DNA of 64,000 nucleotides from Sphingomonas sp. (GCA_017304655.1 JAFKLY010000009.1:53136-117135), one strand, 5' to 3'; numbered from the stretch's first letter, positions 17,149-26,619 are shown. The notes: a model not told the origin generated them from the letters alone. Program-made: numbers and translations.

Positions 17149-18162
17149 TCAGGGCGCCGGGCGATCGCTCACCCAGTCCGCCGGCAAGGCGAAGCGCAGC
17201 AGCAGCGAGCGCTGGAGGAAGAAGTGATTGTCGTCGGACGCGACCCAGAGCGTCGGCTGCCCCATGACGCGTGACAGGGCCAATGCCTCGAAATTGTCGG
17301 CCAGGCCCGGCGGCGCGAAGGTTGCGACGATCGCGCCAGAGAACACGGCGCCCGCCTCCAGCTTCGGCAAGGTGACCAGCACCAGCCGCGCAGTGAAGCC
17401 ATCCGCTAGCGTCAGGCGGCGATTGAGGATGAGGAGCTTGTCCCCACCCAGCCACAGTGCGTCGGTCGGCCGGTATCCCGTCGGCGGGCGATAGCCCAGA
17501 TGCACTGGCGGCGGCGTGGCGGGATCGACCGGATCGCCTCGCCAGAGGACCACGTCATGCGCGCCGTTTTTGGTGGTCCCCATTTCCGAAATGGTCATGA
17601 AGCGCCCATCGCCAAAGCGCACGAGCGACTCCATGCCGCCGGTCAGGGGCCAGTTTCGCACCGCCGGCGGCTCCACGCAGCCTTCCAGCGCCTTGAAGTC
17701 CGGCGCGTAGCGGCAGATGCGCTGAAGAAACTCGAAGCCGACCCAGCTGCGCCCGGTAACGGGATCGCGCTGCATGCTCTCCGAATCCCATTTCCAGCTT
17801 GGCCAACCCTGCTCGAGGCCGACGCGCGGCAATGGTTTCACGAACCCCTGACCGCGCTCGCCAGACACCCGGAAGCCGAACAGTTCGCCTGTGTCATTCA
17901 GCGCCACCAGCGCGCCATCGTCACTCACCACGAGGGAGGAGAAGCCGCCAAAGGCCGGATGCGAGCCGGTGAGTTGCCAGGCTCCCGTGAGCCGGAGCGG
18001 ACCGTATGATGCCAGATCACCAACCTCGGCGGCAGACAGCGCGCGCGCGCGGACCGACAGGCTGTCGAAGGTCGCAGGGGGCTGATTGCCCGAGTGGCGA
18101 CCGTTCATCAGCAAAACGAAGAGGAAGAGAATGAGCGCGACCCGCTTCATGGGCGCGGGCAT
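17149..18162 (-). CDS. Secreted phytase-like esterase (PF13449-type beta-propeller)
   Basis: 337 aa from ATG 18162 (MPAPMKRVALILFLFVLLM; ATG 18150 is possible too). A signal peptide or anchor is followed by a propeller with the landmarks of the 'esterase-like activity of phytase' family: GGFSSLVVSDDGALVALNDTG, GGMESLVRFGDGRFMTISE, and a late DNFEALALSRV with the WVASDDN motif. Acidic residues of these loops probably bind calcium. Export to the periplasm is likely. The natural substrate is unknown; the family name comes from weak homology to phytases. The frame continues to 18255 without signal features. Confidence 0.8.
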   Translation of the reverse strand: MPAPMKRVALILFLFVLLMNGRHSGNQPPATFDSLSVRARALSAAEVGDLASYGPLRLTGAWQLTGSHPAFGGFSSLVVSDDGALVALNDTGELFGFRVSGERGQGFVKPLPRVGLEQGWPSWKWDSESMQRDPVTGRSWVGFEFLQRICRYAPDFKALEGCVEPPAVRNWPLTGGMESLVRFGDGRFMTISEMGTTKNGAHDVVLWRGDPVDPATPPPVHLGYRPPTGYRPTDALWLGGDKLLILNRRLTLADGFTARLVLVTLPKLEAGAVFSGAIVATFAPPGLADNFEALALSRVMGQPTLWVASDDNHFFLQRSLLLRFALPADWVSDRPAP

Positions 18163-18359
18163 AGCCGGAGAGAGGCCATCGTGCCACAGCCTTGTCAGCA
18201 CATGGCGTCGGCTCTTGCCTCCTTCCCGCCGAAGCTGAACCGCGCCTAAAATCACCGTTCAGCTTAGGCTCAAGCTCGCCAGCCTATACCGGCCTTCAGT
18301 GGACGAACCGAGGCAGCGAAGCCACGAGACGTTCGCGAAAAGGATCAAGGAGCAAGACC

Positions 18360-18746
18360 ATGACTGCACGCAAGCTTATCAGCCTCACGGCCGCCGCAAC
18401 GATGGTCGTGACCTCCCTCGGCGTCGCGGCACCTGCAATGGCGCGCAACGGCTATCGCGACTATCGCGGCGACTACGGCCGGGACTATCGCTACGGCGAC
18501 CGCGACTATCGCGATCGTGACTATCGTGACGTTCGTTATCGCGATGGCCGCTATGCCTATGGCGGCGATCGCTATCGCTGTCGTGACAATGGCACTGGCG
18601 GCACCATCATCGGTGCGATCGCCGGTGGCCTGATCGGTCACGAGGTGGCGGGTCGCCGTGGCGACAAGACCGCCGGCGTGATCATCGGCGGTGCCGTGGG
18701 CGCTATCGCCGGCCGCGCGATCGACAAGTCCGACAGCCGCTGCTGA
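18360..18746 (+). CDS. Glycine-zipper 2TM-like outer-membrane/secreted protein
   Basis: 128 aa from ATG 18360, with AAGGAGC about 9 bases upstream. A signal peptide ends at AMA near residue 29. A Tyr/Arg/Asp repeat follows (RDYRGDYGRDYRYGDRDYRD), then a glycine-zipper segment (GTIIGAIAGGLIGHEVAG, then GVIIGGAVGAIAGRAI). The zipper is the 17 kDa surface-antigen/YMGG type that packs helices in the outer membrane. The tyrosine/arginine repeat is variable in such proteins. A strong terminator follows. Confidence 0.85.
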   Translation: MTARKLISLTAAATMVVTSLGVAAPAMARNGYRDYRGDYGRDYRYGDRDYRDRDYRDVRYRDGRYAYGGDRYRCRDNGTGGTIIGAIAGGLIGHEVAGRRGDKTAGVIIGGAVGAIAGRAIDKSDSRC

Positions 18747-18778
18747 CGCACGCGCACAGTTTCCCCTCCCCTAGCGAT

Positions 18779-18814
18779 GGCCGGCCCCTTCCCTTGAGGG
18801 GCCGGCCTTTTTTT
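18779..18814 (+). terminator. Rho-independent terminator
   Basis: A perfect 10-bp GC stem, GGCCGGCCCC (18779-18788) with GGGGCCGGCC (18798-18807), followed by seven T. It ends the glycine-zipper gene. Confidence 0.95.
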
Positions 18815-19237
18815 GCTTTGTCGGCCGAGCGCCCCCTGCAGCGCGGCAGCTGGGCCCTGTCTCCCGAGGAAGCCCCGCACGTCGGGAAAAGGCGACAGGA
18901 TGGCGCGGAGGCGACGGCCTGCCGCGCCGGTCCAACAGGGCGCGTGGCGCTGGAAGTTCACGAAGTTCACGACACGGGGGCGTGAACTTCCGCTTCCCTC
19001 AACGTTCGCGGCGGCCGGATAAAGCGGGCGCCGTCGCTTGCCCCGCGCAACCTGTGCTGCCGGACTGTTGAGATGCCGCACTGAGAATGAGCCATGCTTT
19101 ACCTGCCTGTCGCCCCTCGACGAGAGAGGGCGGTTTGGCAGGTGTGACATGTCGGTGAAGGTGTAGGACAGCGGAAAGCGGAGCCGAAAGAAAGCCGCTC
19201 CACGCAGATCGCCAAAGGAGCTCCTGGTTGCCGATCG
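18815..19237. other. 423-bp intergenic region with repeat copy B
   Basis: Spacer between the terminator of the glycine-zipper gene and the stop of the GH115 gene. No coding frame with support. It holds the 48-bp repeat at 18952-18999; a weaker resemblance to copy A continues for about 50 more bases on the side towards 18900. Confidence 0.6.
18952..18999 (-). repeat. Hairpin-forming dispersed repeat, copy B
   Basis: Inverted copy of the element at 9683-9730 with only two transitions. On the plus strand it reads GGAAGTTCAC, GAAGTTCACG, a short GC loop, then CGTGAACTTCC, so either left arm can pair with the right arm in a perfect 10-11 bp stem. It sits downstream of both flanking genes. Confidence 0.8.
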
Positions 19238-21856
19238 TCAGAGCGGCCCGGCGCCTGGCCCCAGATAGGAGGCCGGTACCTCTTCCGTGGCGAAGACCAG
19301 CTTCTGAAGCACCATATTGTCGTCCAGCCGCCATATGCGGATGCGGTGGCGCCCGACCGACACCTGCCCCACAGAAGCCGTGAGGCGCATGACATTGTCG
19401 CATACCGATTGAGCCCAAAGCATCTTGGCCGGATTGTCCTGGGCGCCGCCTGTTGCTTCAAGGTGCGCCTGAAGGACGTGCATGGGGCCATCGTCGAGCG
19501 ACACGCCAATGCGCCCGCCATTGCCACCCTGCGTGTCCAGCGTCGGCGCGAGGTAGAGCGTGACGTCCGCCGGGCCTGCCCGCTTCACAACCACATCATA
19601 AGTGAGGCTGACACCGTCACTTTGCGCCGTCGGAGGCTGCCCCTGCGGCAGGGCGAGCACCGCGCCCTTGGTGCGGCCCAGATGCGGAACGGCGGTCCAG
19701 CGCAATCCTTTCCCAGAACTGGCGCTGGTAAAATCCAAGGCTTCAATCGCTAAGACGCCGTCCGGAGCCGGAGCGCGCGGAACAAATGCGGGCTTGCGAT
19801 TGCGCTCGCCGACTGGCGTATCTCCGCCGACGCGCATGATGCTCGGCATGGTCTGCTGGGTCGGATCGTTCCAGATCACATAACTCATGTGCACCTGGGC
19901 CATCATGCCGTCCCACTTGCCGCCGTTGATCCTGTGATATCGGTCCGTCAGTTCCTTATCGCGCCGGAAGGTCTCCTCCGCCTGATCCGCGAAATAATTG
20001 GCGCGCGCATCGTTTGGTGACGCCAGCGCCTTGTTCCAGGCGGCCGCGTAGTAAAGCCGGTAGAGATTGGCCATTGCGGCAATGGGGAATTCCACGATCT
20101 GATAATAGGCATCGAGTTGATCTTCCCGCAGTCGGCTGCGCGTCGCCAGCATGCGCGCCTCCAACGCGTCCCATTGCTCGACGAGATCGCCGAACTCGCC
20201 ACCATCCAGCCCATCCTTCGTGATGCCGCCCAGCGGAAAGCTGTCCTGGTCGATCAGCTCGGGTTTTCGGCGGGCCGCATATTTGCTGTAGGTCGTGACA
20301 AGCTCCGCAATTGACGAGGCCACCTCGGCGCCGAACGTCGCCTCTGCCCAGCGCCGCGGATAGTCCGCCAGAGCGGCCGGAGTCATGGCTTCGGGGTTCC
20401 ACGCCATCGCCATGACGAAGCCGAGCGGATACTCCATCGGCTTGATATCGCCCACGTTGATGATCCACATCGCCCGCGCGTTGCGCTGGTAGGCAATGTC
20501 CATCTGCTGCCAGACCTTCTCGATCTGGTTGGTATTGATCCACTTGTAGTTGCGCGGAACGCCGACATAATCGAAATGATAATAGACACCTTGTCCGCCG
20601 ACGCGCGCGGGCGCGCCGACCTGCGGCAGACGACGGATCTGGCCCCAATTGTCGTCCGCGAACAACAAGGTGACGTCGTCAGGCACCTTCATGCCCTTGT
20701 CGTAATAATCCTGAACTTCCTTGTAGAGCGCCCAGACCTGCGGCTGCTCGGTCGCGGGACGTTTTGTGATGTCCGCAATGATCGCTCGCTGATCATGCAC
20801 GATGCGCTCCAGCAACTCTGTTGCAGTGCCTTCCGCCATCGCTTCGTCGCCATCGCCGCGCATGCCGACCGTGACGACGGATTCATAGGCGTTGCCATCG
20901 CCTTTCGACATCATGCGCTCGATGCCGCCGCGCCAGAAAGCGCGCAGATTGTCTGCGTTATGGTTGTAATCCCAAGCGCCGCCGGTGACGCCGCCGGCTT
21001 TGCCTCTATGCCACTCAGCCTGCGCGCGCAGCATCGGCTCATGATGCGAGTTGCCCATCACCACGCCCATCGCATCGGCCAGAACCATGCTTTGGGGGTC
21101 GTCATCGGCGAAGGCCTTGCCCCACATCGCCGGCCAGAGGTAATTGCCCTTCATACGCAGCAGAAGCTCGAAGACATGCGCATACATGGCCGAGTTCACG
21201 CCGCCGAACGTCTTCTTCGCCCAACCGCTGAGGCAGGGGTCCTCGTCATTGATGAAGAAGCCGCGATAGCGCACTTTGGGCCTTTCGAGGCCGGTCGGGA
21301 TCGCCAATGAGACGTCGCTCCGGCGGGCGACCGGCACATCGGCGAACCAGTGCCAGGGCGATACGCCCATACGCTCGGACAGATCATAGGTGCCAAAGAC
21401 AGCGCCGCGACGATCCGACCCGATGATCACCAGCGCCTGCGGAACGCCCGGAAATGGGGCGCGCACGACGGTCCGCCGGAACGCCTCCCATTGTCCATCC
21501 AGGTCGTCGACCGCTATCCTGCCGGCCGCGACCAGCCGGTCGATCAGGGCGCTTTGCCCCTTCACCCCGATGATCACCAGCGGCTCCCGCCTGCCAGTCG
21601 GCACGCCCCGCACAAGCTGCGGCCTGTTGCCGCTCACACGCTCAAGGTCAGCGACGAAGCTCTCCGCGACATGAGCGACGGCGGGGTCAACTGCCTCGTC
21701 GATCACGATCGTCGCCGGTCGGCCTCGGGAGACAAAGGGAAAGTGCGGGGCCACCGCAGACGCCGCAACCGCCGGTGCAAATGATGCCGCAATGGCAGAC
21801 GCCGCCGCAGCCCCCAGGAGCGTGCGCCTGGACAGGCTCAGTCGATTGTCGTGCAT
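19238..21856 (-). CDS. Glycoside hydrolase family 115 (xylan alpha-glucuronidase-like)
   Basis: 872 aa from ATG 21856, which has AGGAGGG six bases upstream; a longer frame to 21982 is not used. A twin-arginine signal (LSRRTLLGAAAASAIAA) sends it folded to the periplasm. The family body has YRGFFINDEDPCLSGWAKK, FELLLRMKGNYLWPAMWG and GVVMGNSHHEPMLR, all hallmarks of GH115 enzymes that remove (4-O-methyl-)glucuronic acid from xylan. The C-terminal 280 residues look like the extra beta domains of this family. It lies 98 bp behind the GH127 gene on the same strand; the two probably form one hemicellulose-degrading operon. Confidence 0.9.
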   Translation of the reverse strand: MHDNRLSLSRRTLLGAAAASAIAASFAPAVAASAVAPHFPFVSRGRPATIVIDEAVDPAVAHVAESFVADLERVSGNRPQLVRGVPTGRREPLVIIGVKGQSALIDRLVAAGRIAVDDLDGQWEAFRRTVVRAPFPGVPQALVIIGSDRRGAVFGTYDLSERMGVSPWHWFADVPVARRSDVSLAIPTGLERPKVRYRGFFINDEDPCLSGWAKKTFGGVNSAMYAHVFELLLRMKGNYLWPAMWGKAFADDDPQSMVLADAMGVVMGNSHHEPMLRAQAEWHRGKAGGVTGGAWDYNHNADNLRAFWRGGIERMMSKGDGNAYESVVTVGMRGDGDEAMAEGTATELLERIVHDQRAIIADITKRPATEQPQVWALYKEVQDYYDKGMKVPDDVTLLFADDNWGQIRRLPQVGAPARVGGQGVYYHFDYVGVPRNYKWINTNQIEKVWQQMDIAYQRNARAMWIINVGDIKPMEYPLGFVMAMAWNPEAMTPAALADYPRRWAEATFGAEVASSIAELVTTYSKYAARRKPELIDQDSFPLGGITKDGLDGGEFGDLVEQWDALEARMLATRSRLREDQLDAYYQIVEFPIAAMANLYRLYYAAAWNKALASPNDARANYFADQAEETFRRDKELTDRYHRINGGKWDGMMAQVHMSYVIWNDPTQQTMPSIMRVGGDTPVGERNRKPAFVPRAPAPDGVLAIEALDFTSASSGKGLRWTAVPHLGRTKGAVLALPQGQPPTAQSDGVSLTYDVVVKRAGPADVTLYLAPTLDTQGGNGGRIGVSLDDGPMHVLQAHLEATGGAQDNPAKMLWAQSVCDNVMRLTASVGQVSVGRHRIRIWRLDDNMVLQKLVFATEEVPASYLGPGAGPL

Positions 21857-21954
21857 CGCAAACCCTCCTGAAATGATGCGCTCTCTGCTTGTGTCAGCGG
21901 CCCCCGGGCAGGTTTGGCCCCGCCTCCCTCGCCCAATACGCGCCCTCGCGCGCT

Positions 21955-23910
21955 CTAAATCTCCGCTGGTTTCACGCGCCAATAGGTAGCGTAGCGCTCG
22001 TGCGCGATGCGGTGATAGGGGATCAGCCGGATCGGCGAACCATCCTCGGCCGCGATGGTGAATTCCAGCGGCCCCACCCCCGGCTTCAGACGCTGTGCGA
22101 GCAAAGCGGGATCGCCGGCGATGGTAGGAACGGCCACGTCACCCTTGTTGTAATCGCCGATCTTGCGCTCGTTGACGATGATGTCTGCACCGGCCGCCAG
22201 CCCTTGCTTGCCGAGCGCACCGGCCAGCACGATCGGCCCATAAGTGAAGGCGACGATGTCTGGCGCGGCGGGCGCCCTCTCCACCTCTGGCTCCATGGTC
22301 AGGCGCAGCTCAACACGATCGCCATCGTTCCAGAGCCGCGCGACCTCTATGAAGCGGCCCGGCGCAACGGACCGTGCCACCTGCTGGCCGTTGACCAGAA
22401 CGCTCGCCGTCCGGCTCCAGCGCGGATGGCGAAGCTGCAGGGCGATCTCGGTCGGGACGCGCAGCCGCCATTGCAGGCTTGTCGCAGGCGTTTCGGGGAA
22501 GGTCGTGCGCTGCACCAGTTCTGCCCCCTTATCCGTCCAGACGACGGACGAAGGGACAAACAGGTTCACATAAAGAGACCGATCGTCATGAAAATAGATG
22601 GAATCCCGATATTTGACATGATTTTCCATGCCGGTGCCAGTGCAGCACCAGAAGCTGTCCTCTGGCGTGTGATAGAGCTTCATGTAGCCGGGCCGCGCGC
22701 CCTGAAAGTAGGTAGCCATGCCGCTATCCGGATCCTGCGAAGCCAGGATACCATTGTAGAGCGTGCGCTCGTAATAGTCGGCGTAATCAGCCTGCGGGTC
22801 CTGCATGAAAAGCAGCCGCGCGAGCTTGAGCATATTGTGCTGGCAGCAGGTCTCCGAACCCTTGGCGGAGAAGACATGCTGATCGAAATCGGCCATGGCG
22901 AAGAAATGCTCGTTATCGCCGTGCCCACCGGTCGCGAAGGACCGGGTATGCGCGACGGTGCGGAAAAAGAAGCGCGCGGCCTGCGCGTAGCGATCGTCGC
23001 CGGTCTCCTCGTAGACGCGCTGGAAACCGACAATTTTGGGCACCTGCGTGTTGGCGTGCAGTCCGTCCAGCAGATCGCACCCTTTCGCCAGCGGCTCCAT
23101 GATCGCCTTGTGCGAGAAGCGTTGCGCCAGCGTGCGGTAATCCGCCTTGCCGGTCATCGCGTAGAGGTCGGCATAAATCTCGTTCATGCCGCCATGTTCG
23201 GTCGCCAGCATGGCTTCGAACTGCGCGTCCGTCAGCGGCCGGGTCGCCACCACGCCCCAGTCGGCCAGCCGGATCAGCACATCGCGGGATATCTGGCTAT
23301 CCGCCAGCAGCGCGCCATCGCGCAGGCCGGCATAGACTTTGTGCAGCGTGTACCAAGGTACCCCGGTTATCTTGTCTCCGCGAATGTGCGCCGCCAGCAG
23401 CGCCGGGCCATCCGGAAATGCGCAGACCAGCCCGGAGCCCGCCGCCTGCTGACACGCCGCCAGTTCACGCGCGATATAGTCGACGCGCTGCCTGAAACGC
23501 TTGTCCCCTGTCGAGCGATAGGCCAGCGCGCAGGCGGACAGATAATGACCCAGCGTATGGCCATGACAGTTGATGTCGGCCCAGATCTCGTCCGATTCCC
23601 AGCCACCATAGACCGCTGCCTTGGGCTTGAGGCCAGCATTGACCCTGAAGTTGTGCAGCAACCGGTCGGGCTGGAGCTGCAACAGATAGGTCTCGGTCAT
23701 GCGCTGGGCGTGAAGGAATGGCCCCTCCCCCAGGGCCACATCCGCCAGATCAAACGGCTTCAAGCGAGCAGGCCTGACCGCCTGCGCCACTGCGACCGGA
23801 GCCAAAGCATGCGCGGGCATCTTCGTGCCAAGGCCAGCCGTCACCACCACGGCACCTGTACTGGCGAGCAGATCGCGACGCGATGGGCGGCCAAAATCGG
23901 CTGCGGGCAT
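21955..23910 (-). CDS. Glycoside hydrolase family 127-like (beta-L-arabinofuranosidase, DUF1680)
   Basis: 651 aa from ATG 23910 (MPAADFGRPSRRDLLAS). A GTG at 23940 would put the palindrome 23926-23944 inside the gene, so the ATG is favoured. A twin-arginine signal (SRRDLLASTGAVVVTAGL) is present. The (alpha/alpha)6 catalytic domain includes WADINCHGHTLGHYLSA, VPWYTLHKVYAGL, GSETCCQHNMLKL and SFWCCTGTGMENHVKY. In GH127 a Glu and three Cys bind zinc and one Cys is the nucleophile; the E-T-C-C and W-C-C residues are all present. Expected role: release of L-arabinofuranose side chains, matching the GH115 partner. GH146 is an alternative family assignment. Confidence 0.88.
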   Translation of the reverse strand: MPAADFGRPSRRDLLASTGAVVVTAGLGTKMPAHALAPVAVAQAVRPARLKPFDLADVALGEGPFLHAQRMTETYLLQLQPDRLLHNFRVNAGLKPKAAVYGGWESDEIWADINCHGHTLGHYLSACALAYRSTGDKRFRQRVDYIARELAACQQAAGSGLVCAFPDGPALLAAHIRGDKITGVPWYTLHKVYAGLRDGALLADSQISRDVLIRLADWGVVATRPLTDAQFEAMLATEHGGMNEIYADLYAMTGKADYRTLAQRFSHKAIMEPLAKGCDLLDGLHANTQVPKIVGFQRVYEETGDDRYAQAARFFFRTVAHTRSFATGGHGDNEHFFAMADFDQHVFSAKGSETCCQHNMLKLARLLFMQDPQADYADYYERTLYNGILASQDPDSGMATYFQGARPGYMKLYHTPEDSFWCCTGTGMENHVKYRDSIYFHDDRSLYVNLFVPSSVVWTDKGAELVQRTTFPETPATSLQWRLRVPTEIALQLRHPRWSRTASVLVNGQQVARSVAPGRFIEVARLWNDGDRVELRLTMEPEVERAPAAPDIVAFTYGPIVLAGALGKQGLAAGADIIVNERKIGDYNKGDVAVPTIAGDPALLAQRLKPGVGPLEFTIAAEDGSPIRLIPYHRIAHERYATYWRVKPAEI

Positions 23911-23925
23911 AGAGGCTTTGCCTTT

Positions 23926-23944
23926 CCGTGTGAAACTCACACGG
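23926..23944. promoter_or_regulatory. Perfect palindrome upstream of GH127, candidate operator
   Basis: CCGTGTGA (23926-23933), spacer AAC, TCACACGG (23937-23944): perfect 8-bp arms. It ends 16 bases before the chosen start codon of the GH127 gene, so a bound repressor would cover the promoter or leader. No regulator of a sugar-binding family is adjacent. Confidence 0.6.
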
Positions 23945-24211
23945 CCTTAGAACAAATACTCTGACAAATAGCAATTACCCAACGCAGCAAAATGCGCCCC
24001 TCCCCCTCTCGGAGGAAGCCTGTCCGGCTTGCCCGACACCACCGACATATGCGACGGAAGAAACGCCCGCCGCCTCACGTCAGCCCAAGTCGCAAGGGAA
24101 TGACGACGGAGAGACGAGCGCGCTCAGCACCACATCTGTGTTCAGCCAATAGAAGCCATCGCTGTCAGCCAGGAAGCAGGCGATCGCTCGAACGGACTTC
24201 GTTCGTACCCG

Positions 24212-25012
24212 CTAGTGGACGAAGCGCGCCACCACGTCGCGATAGGACCGGCTCACCTTCACCTGGCTGCCGGACTCGAGCACCAGGAAGCACTCGCCAT
24301 TGGTGTGCGGCTTGACCTGCCGAACCTGGCTGAGGTTCACGATGGTCGAGCGGTGAATCCGCTGGAAGTTGCGCGGATCGAGCCGCTTTTCCAGATCCTT
24401 CATCGTCTCGCGCAGGATGAGCGAATTATCGGCGGTGTAGATGCACATATAGTCGCCGGCCGCGTCGATCCGCTCGATCGTGTCCACATCGATGCGGAAG
24501 ATCTGGCCGCGATCCTTGATGTTGATGAGCTTCTCATACCGACTGGAAGCGGGTGCGTCCGAATCTGTCGGCATATCCGTCACCGCCTCAGGAGCCACTT
24601 CCGCCAGCACTTCACGCAGGCGCTCGGCTTCGGCGACGTGCCGCTTCTCGTGCAGGCGCTGCCGGGCGCGGTCGAGCGCATCGGCCAGACGCTGTTCGTC
24701 GACCGGCTTCATCAGATAGTCGATGGCCTGTGCCTCGAACGCACGCAGCGCATGGTCCGAATAGGCCGTGACGAAAATGAACAGCGGCGGCTCCACTTCC
24801 ATCACGCCCTGCACGACGGAAAACCCGTCGAAGCCCGGCATCTGGATGTCGAGGAAAACGAGATCAGGCTTGTGCGTCTTGATCGCGCGGATCGCCTCGC
24901 GGCCGTTCGTGCAGGTTTCCACGATTTCGACATCGGGATGCGCCTCCAGCCGGAGCTTGAGCCCCTGAATGGCCAGGCTTTCATCGTCGACGAGAATAGT
25001 ACGAATGCTCAT
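24212..25012 (-). CDS. LytTR-family response regulator
   Basis: 266 aa. The receiver domain (residues 1-120) has the acid pair in ILVDDES, phosphoacceptor Asp in DLVFLDIQMPG near residue 55, the Thr in FVTAYSDHA, and Lys in YLMKPVDE. After a low-complexity linker comes a LytTR DNA-binding domain (residues about 165-266: LINIKDRGQIFRIDVDTIERIDAAG, then FQRIHRSTIVNLSQV and the final VKVSRSYRDVVARF). LytTR domains bind pairs of short direct repeats. The start ATG overlaps the stop of the sensor kinase gene by 4 bp, so the two are one translational unit. Confidence 0.95.
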   Translation of the reverse strand: MSIRTILVDDESLAIQGLKLRLEAHPDVEIVETCTNGREAIRAIKTHKPDLVFLDIQMPGFDGFSVVQGVMEVEPPLFIFVTAYSDHALRAFEAQAIDYLMKPVDEQRLADALDRARQRLHEKRHVAEAERLREVLAEVAPEAVTDMPTDSDAPASSRYEKLINIKDRGQIFRIDVDTIERIDAAGDYMCIYTADNSLILRETMKDLEKRLDPRNFQRIHRSTIVNLSQVRQVKPHTNGECFLVLESGSQVKVSRSYRDVVARFVH

Positions 25013-26109
25013 GCAGCTACCCTTGATGGTTCGGCAGTGATCAGCGGCATCTCAATGATGACGCTATAGCCCCCCTCGGGCGGAGAACGCGTTTCCATGC
25101 TTTGTCGTTCCCCAAAAGCCTGAACCAGACGATCCCTGATATTCGCCAGGCCCACGCCTGTTCCCTTCGTCATGCGCTGATCGGCCCCATTCAAGCCGGG
25201 ACCGGTGTCCGACACGACGATCCGGACATTTTCACCGACAGGCTGCGCCGTCACGACGATATCCGCACCCTCTTCCTGAGGCGTCACGGCATATTTGATC
25301 GCGTTCTCGACCAGCGGTTGCAGCAGCAGCGAAGGAAGCCGCGCCAGCGACACTGCCGGATGAATGTCGAAGATCGGCCGAAGGCGATCCTCGAACCGCA
25401 TCTTCTCGATCTCCAGATAGAGCTTCAGCGTCTCCACTTCCTGCTCCAGCGTCACCTGCGCGGTCGGCTCGTTGATGAGCGTATAGCGCAGGAAAGCCGA
25501 CAGGCGGGACAACATCGCATTGGCGCGCTCGGTCTGCTTGAGGAGCACCAGGGTCGAGATGCTGTTCAGCGTGTTGAACAGGAAATGCGGGTTGAGCTGA
25601 TACCTCAGCATCGCAAGTTGGGCAGAGCTGGCCTGATTTTCAAGGCGCTGGAGCTGATCGGCCTGCTCTTCCACCGTCAGGTAGAAGTTGATCGCATAAT
25701 AAAGCGCGGACCAGGCGCCGAGCAGCGTGAAGTTGAGATAGAAAGCGCCCAGGAACAGCTTGAGGCTCGACCCGTCACCGCCCGGATTAAGCGTGGTGAA
25801 GACCCAGGCGTCGATGAAGGCGGACGTGCCGCCGGCGAGGATCGCGACCGCAATCGACGTCGTCCAGGTCACGATGGGCCGTTGCAGCAGCAGGAACCGA
25901 TAGCCCACCGCCATGAGCAGCGTCAGCGAATAGCCGGTGACCGTGGAAATGAGCACCGGGATGAGGAAGGACAAAGGCTGGCCATTGGCGATGCCCGAGA
26001 GCCCGCGCAGCAGGAAGGCGCCCGTCCAGCCCAGCCCCTGAAGCATCCAGAAAGCGCGGTTCTTGTCCTCGAAAAAAGGCTGTGCGCGGATCGGCAGGAC
26101 ATTGGTCAT
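25009..26109 (-). CDS. LytS/YehU-type sensor histidine kinase
   Basis: 366 aa. About five to six membrane helices in residues 20-170 form the sensor. The His_kinase domain (PF06580) follows, with the H-box in QLNPHFLFNTLNSIST near residue 205. The ATPase part has an N-box (LVENAIKYAV) and G-box (DTGPGLNGADQRMTKGTGVGLANIRDRL). Signal unknown; these kinases commonly sense envelope or nutrient cues. It is co-transcribed with the LytTR regulator and 9 bp downstream of the HxlR gene. Proximity to the GH127-GH115 pair suggests, but does not show, control of that pair. Confidence 0.93.
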   Translation of the reverse strand: MTNVLPIRAQPFFEDKNRAFWMLQGLGWTGAFLLRGLSGIANGQPLSFLIPVLISTVTGYSLTLLMAVGYRFLLLQRPIVTWTTSIAVAILAGGTSAFIDAWVFTTLNPGGDGSSLKLFLGAFYLNFTLLGAWSALYYAINFYLTVEEQADQLQRLENQASSAQLAMLRYQLNPHFLFNTLNSISTLVLLKQTERANAMLSRLSAFLRYTLINEPTAQVTLEQEVETLKLYLEIEKMRFEDRLRPIFDIHPAVSLARLPSLLLQPLVENAIKYAVTPQEEGADIVVTAQPVGENVRIVVSDTGPGLNGADQRMTKGTGVGLANIRDRLVQAFGERQSMETRSPPEGGYSVIIEMPLITAEPSRVAA

Positions 26110-26118
26110 AGTGCGCGA

Positions 26119-26619
26119 TCAGCCTTTCACGGCCTTGGCTTCGTCGCAGCGCACGGCATCACCGGCGCCCTCGTCTTCCCGATCAATCCAGCACAGCTCC
26201 CGGTGCGACAACTCGCGGCCATCCCAGGCCTGGATCCTGATGGGCTGGACGGGCTTGCGGTCACGCGCGTCGGCAAGGATCGGCCCCGCAGGCGGCAGAT
26301 CGCTCCACCGCTCGCCCCATTGGCGCAGCGCGATCATCACCGGCACCAGCCCGCGCCCCTTGTCGGTCAGGCGATATGCGACGCGGCGCTTGTCGGTCGC
26401 CACCGGCTCGCGCGTGAGGATGCCCTTGCCAACGAGCCGGGCAAGCCGGTTGGACAGGATGTTGCGCGCGATCCCCAGCGCGGACTGGAAATCCTCGAAA
26501 TAGACAATTCCGTTGAACGACGCGCGCAGGATGAGGAACGACCAACGCTCGCCCATCGCTTCCAGCGCGGTCGGCAGCGCGCAGCCCTCAAACGCATCGA
26601 GACCTTTGCGAGCACCCAT
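26119..26619 (-). CDS. HxlR-family transcriptional regulator
   Basis: 166 aa. Residues 10-110 form the HxlR winged helix: CALPTALEAMGERWSFLILRASFNG, FQSALGIARNILSNRLARLVGKGIL and the wing YRLTDKGRGLVPVM. The Cys near residue 13 is the position used for redox sensing in several HxlR proteins. The C-terminal 50 residues are extra. It is the first gene of the unit with the kinase and LytTR regulator and is divergent from the CC_3452-type gene; an inverted repeat between them may be its site. Confidence 0.9.
   Translation of the reverse strand: MGARKGLDAFEGCALPTALEAMGERWSFLILRASFNGIVYFEDFQSALGIARNILSNRLARLVGKGILTREPVATDKRRVAYRLTDKGRGLVPVMIALRQWGERWSDLPPAGPILADARDRKPVQPIRIQAWDGRELSHRELCWIDREDEGAGDAVRCDEAKAVKG

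Noticed and set aside
21889..23964. 691-codon plus-strand frame opposite the GH127 gene
   Set aside because: Shadow; the minus strand has clear GH127 motifs and a Tat signal.
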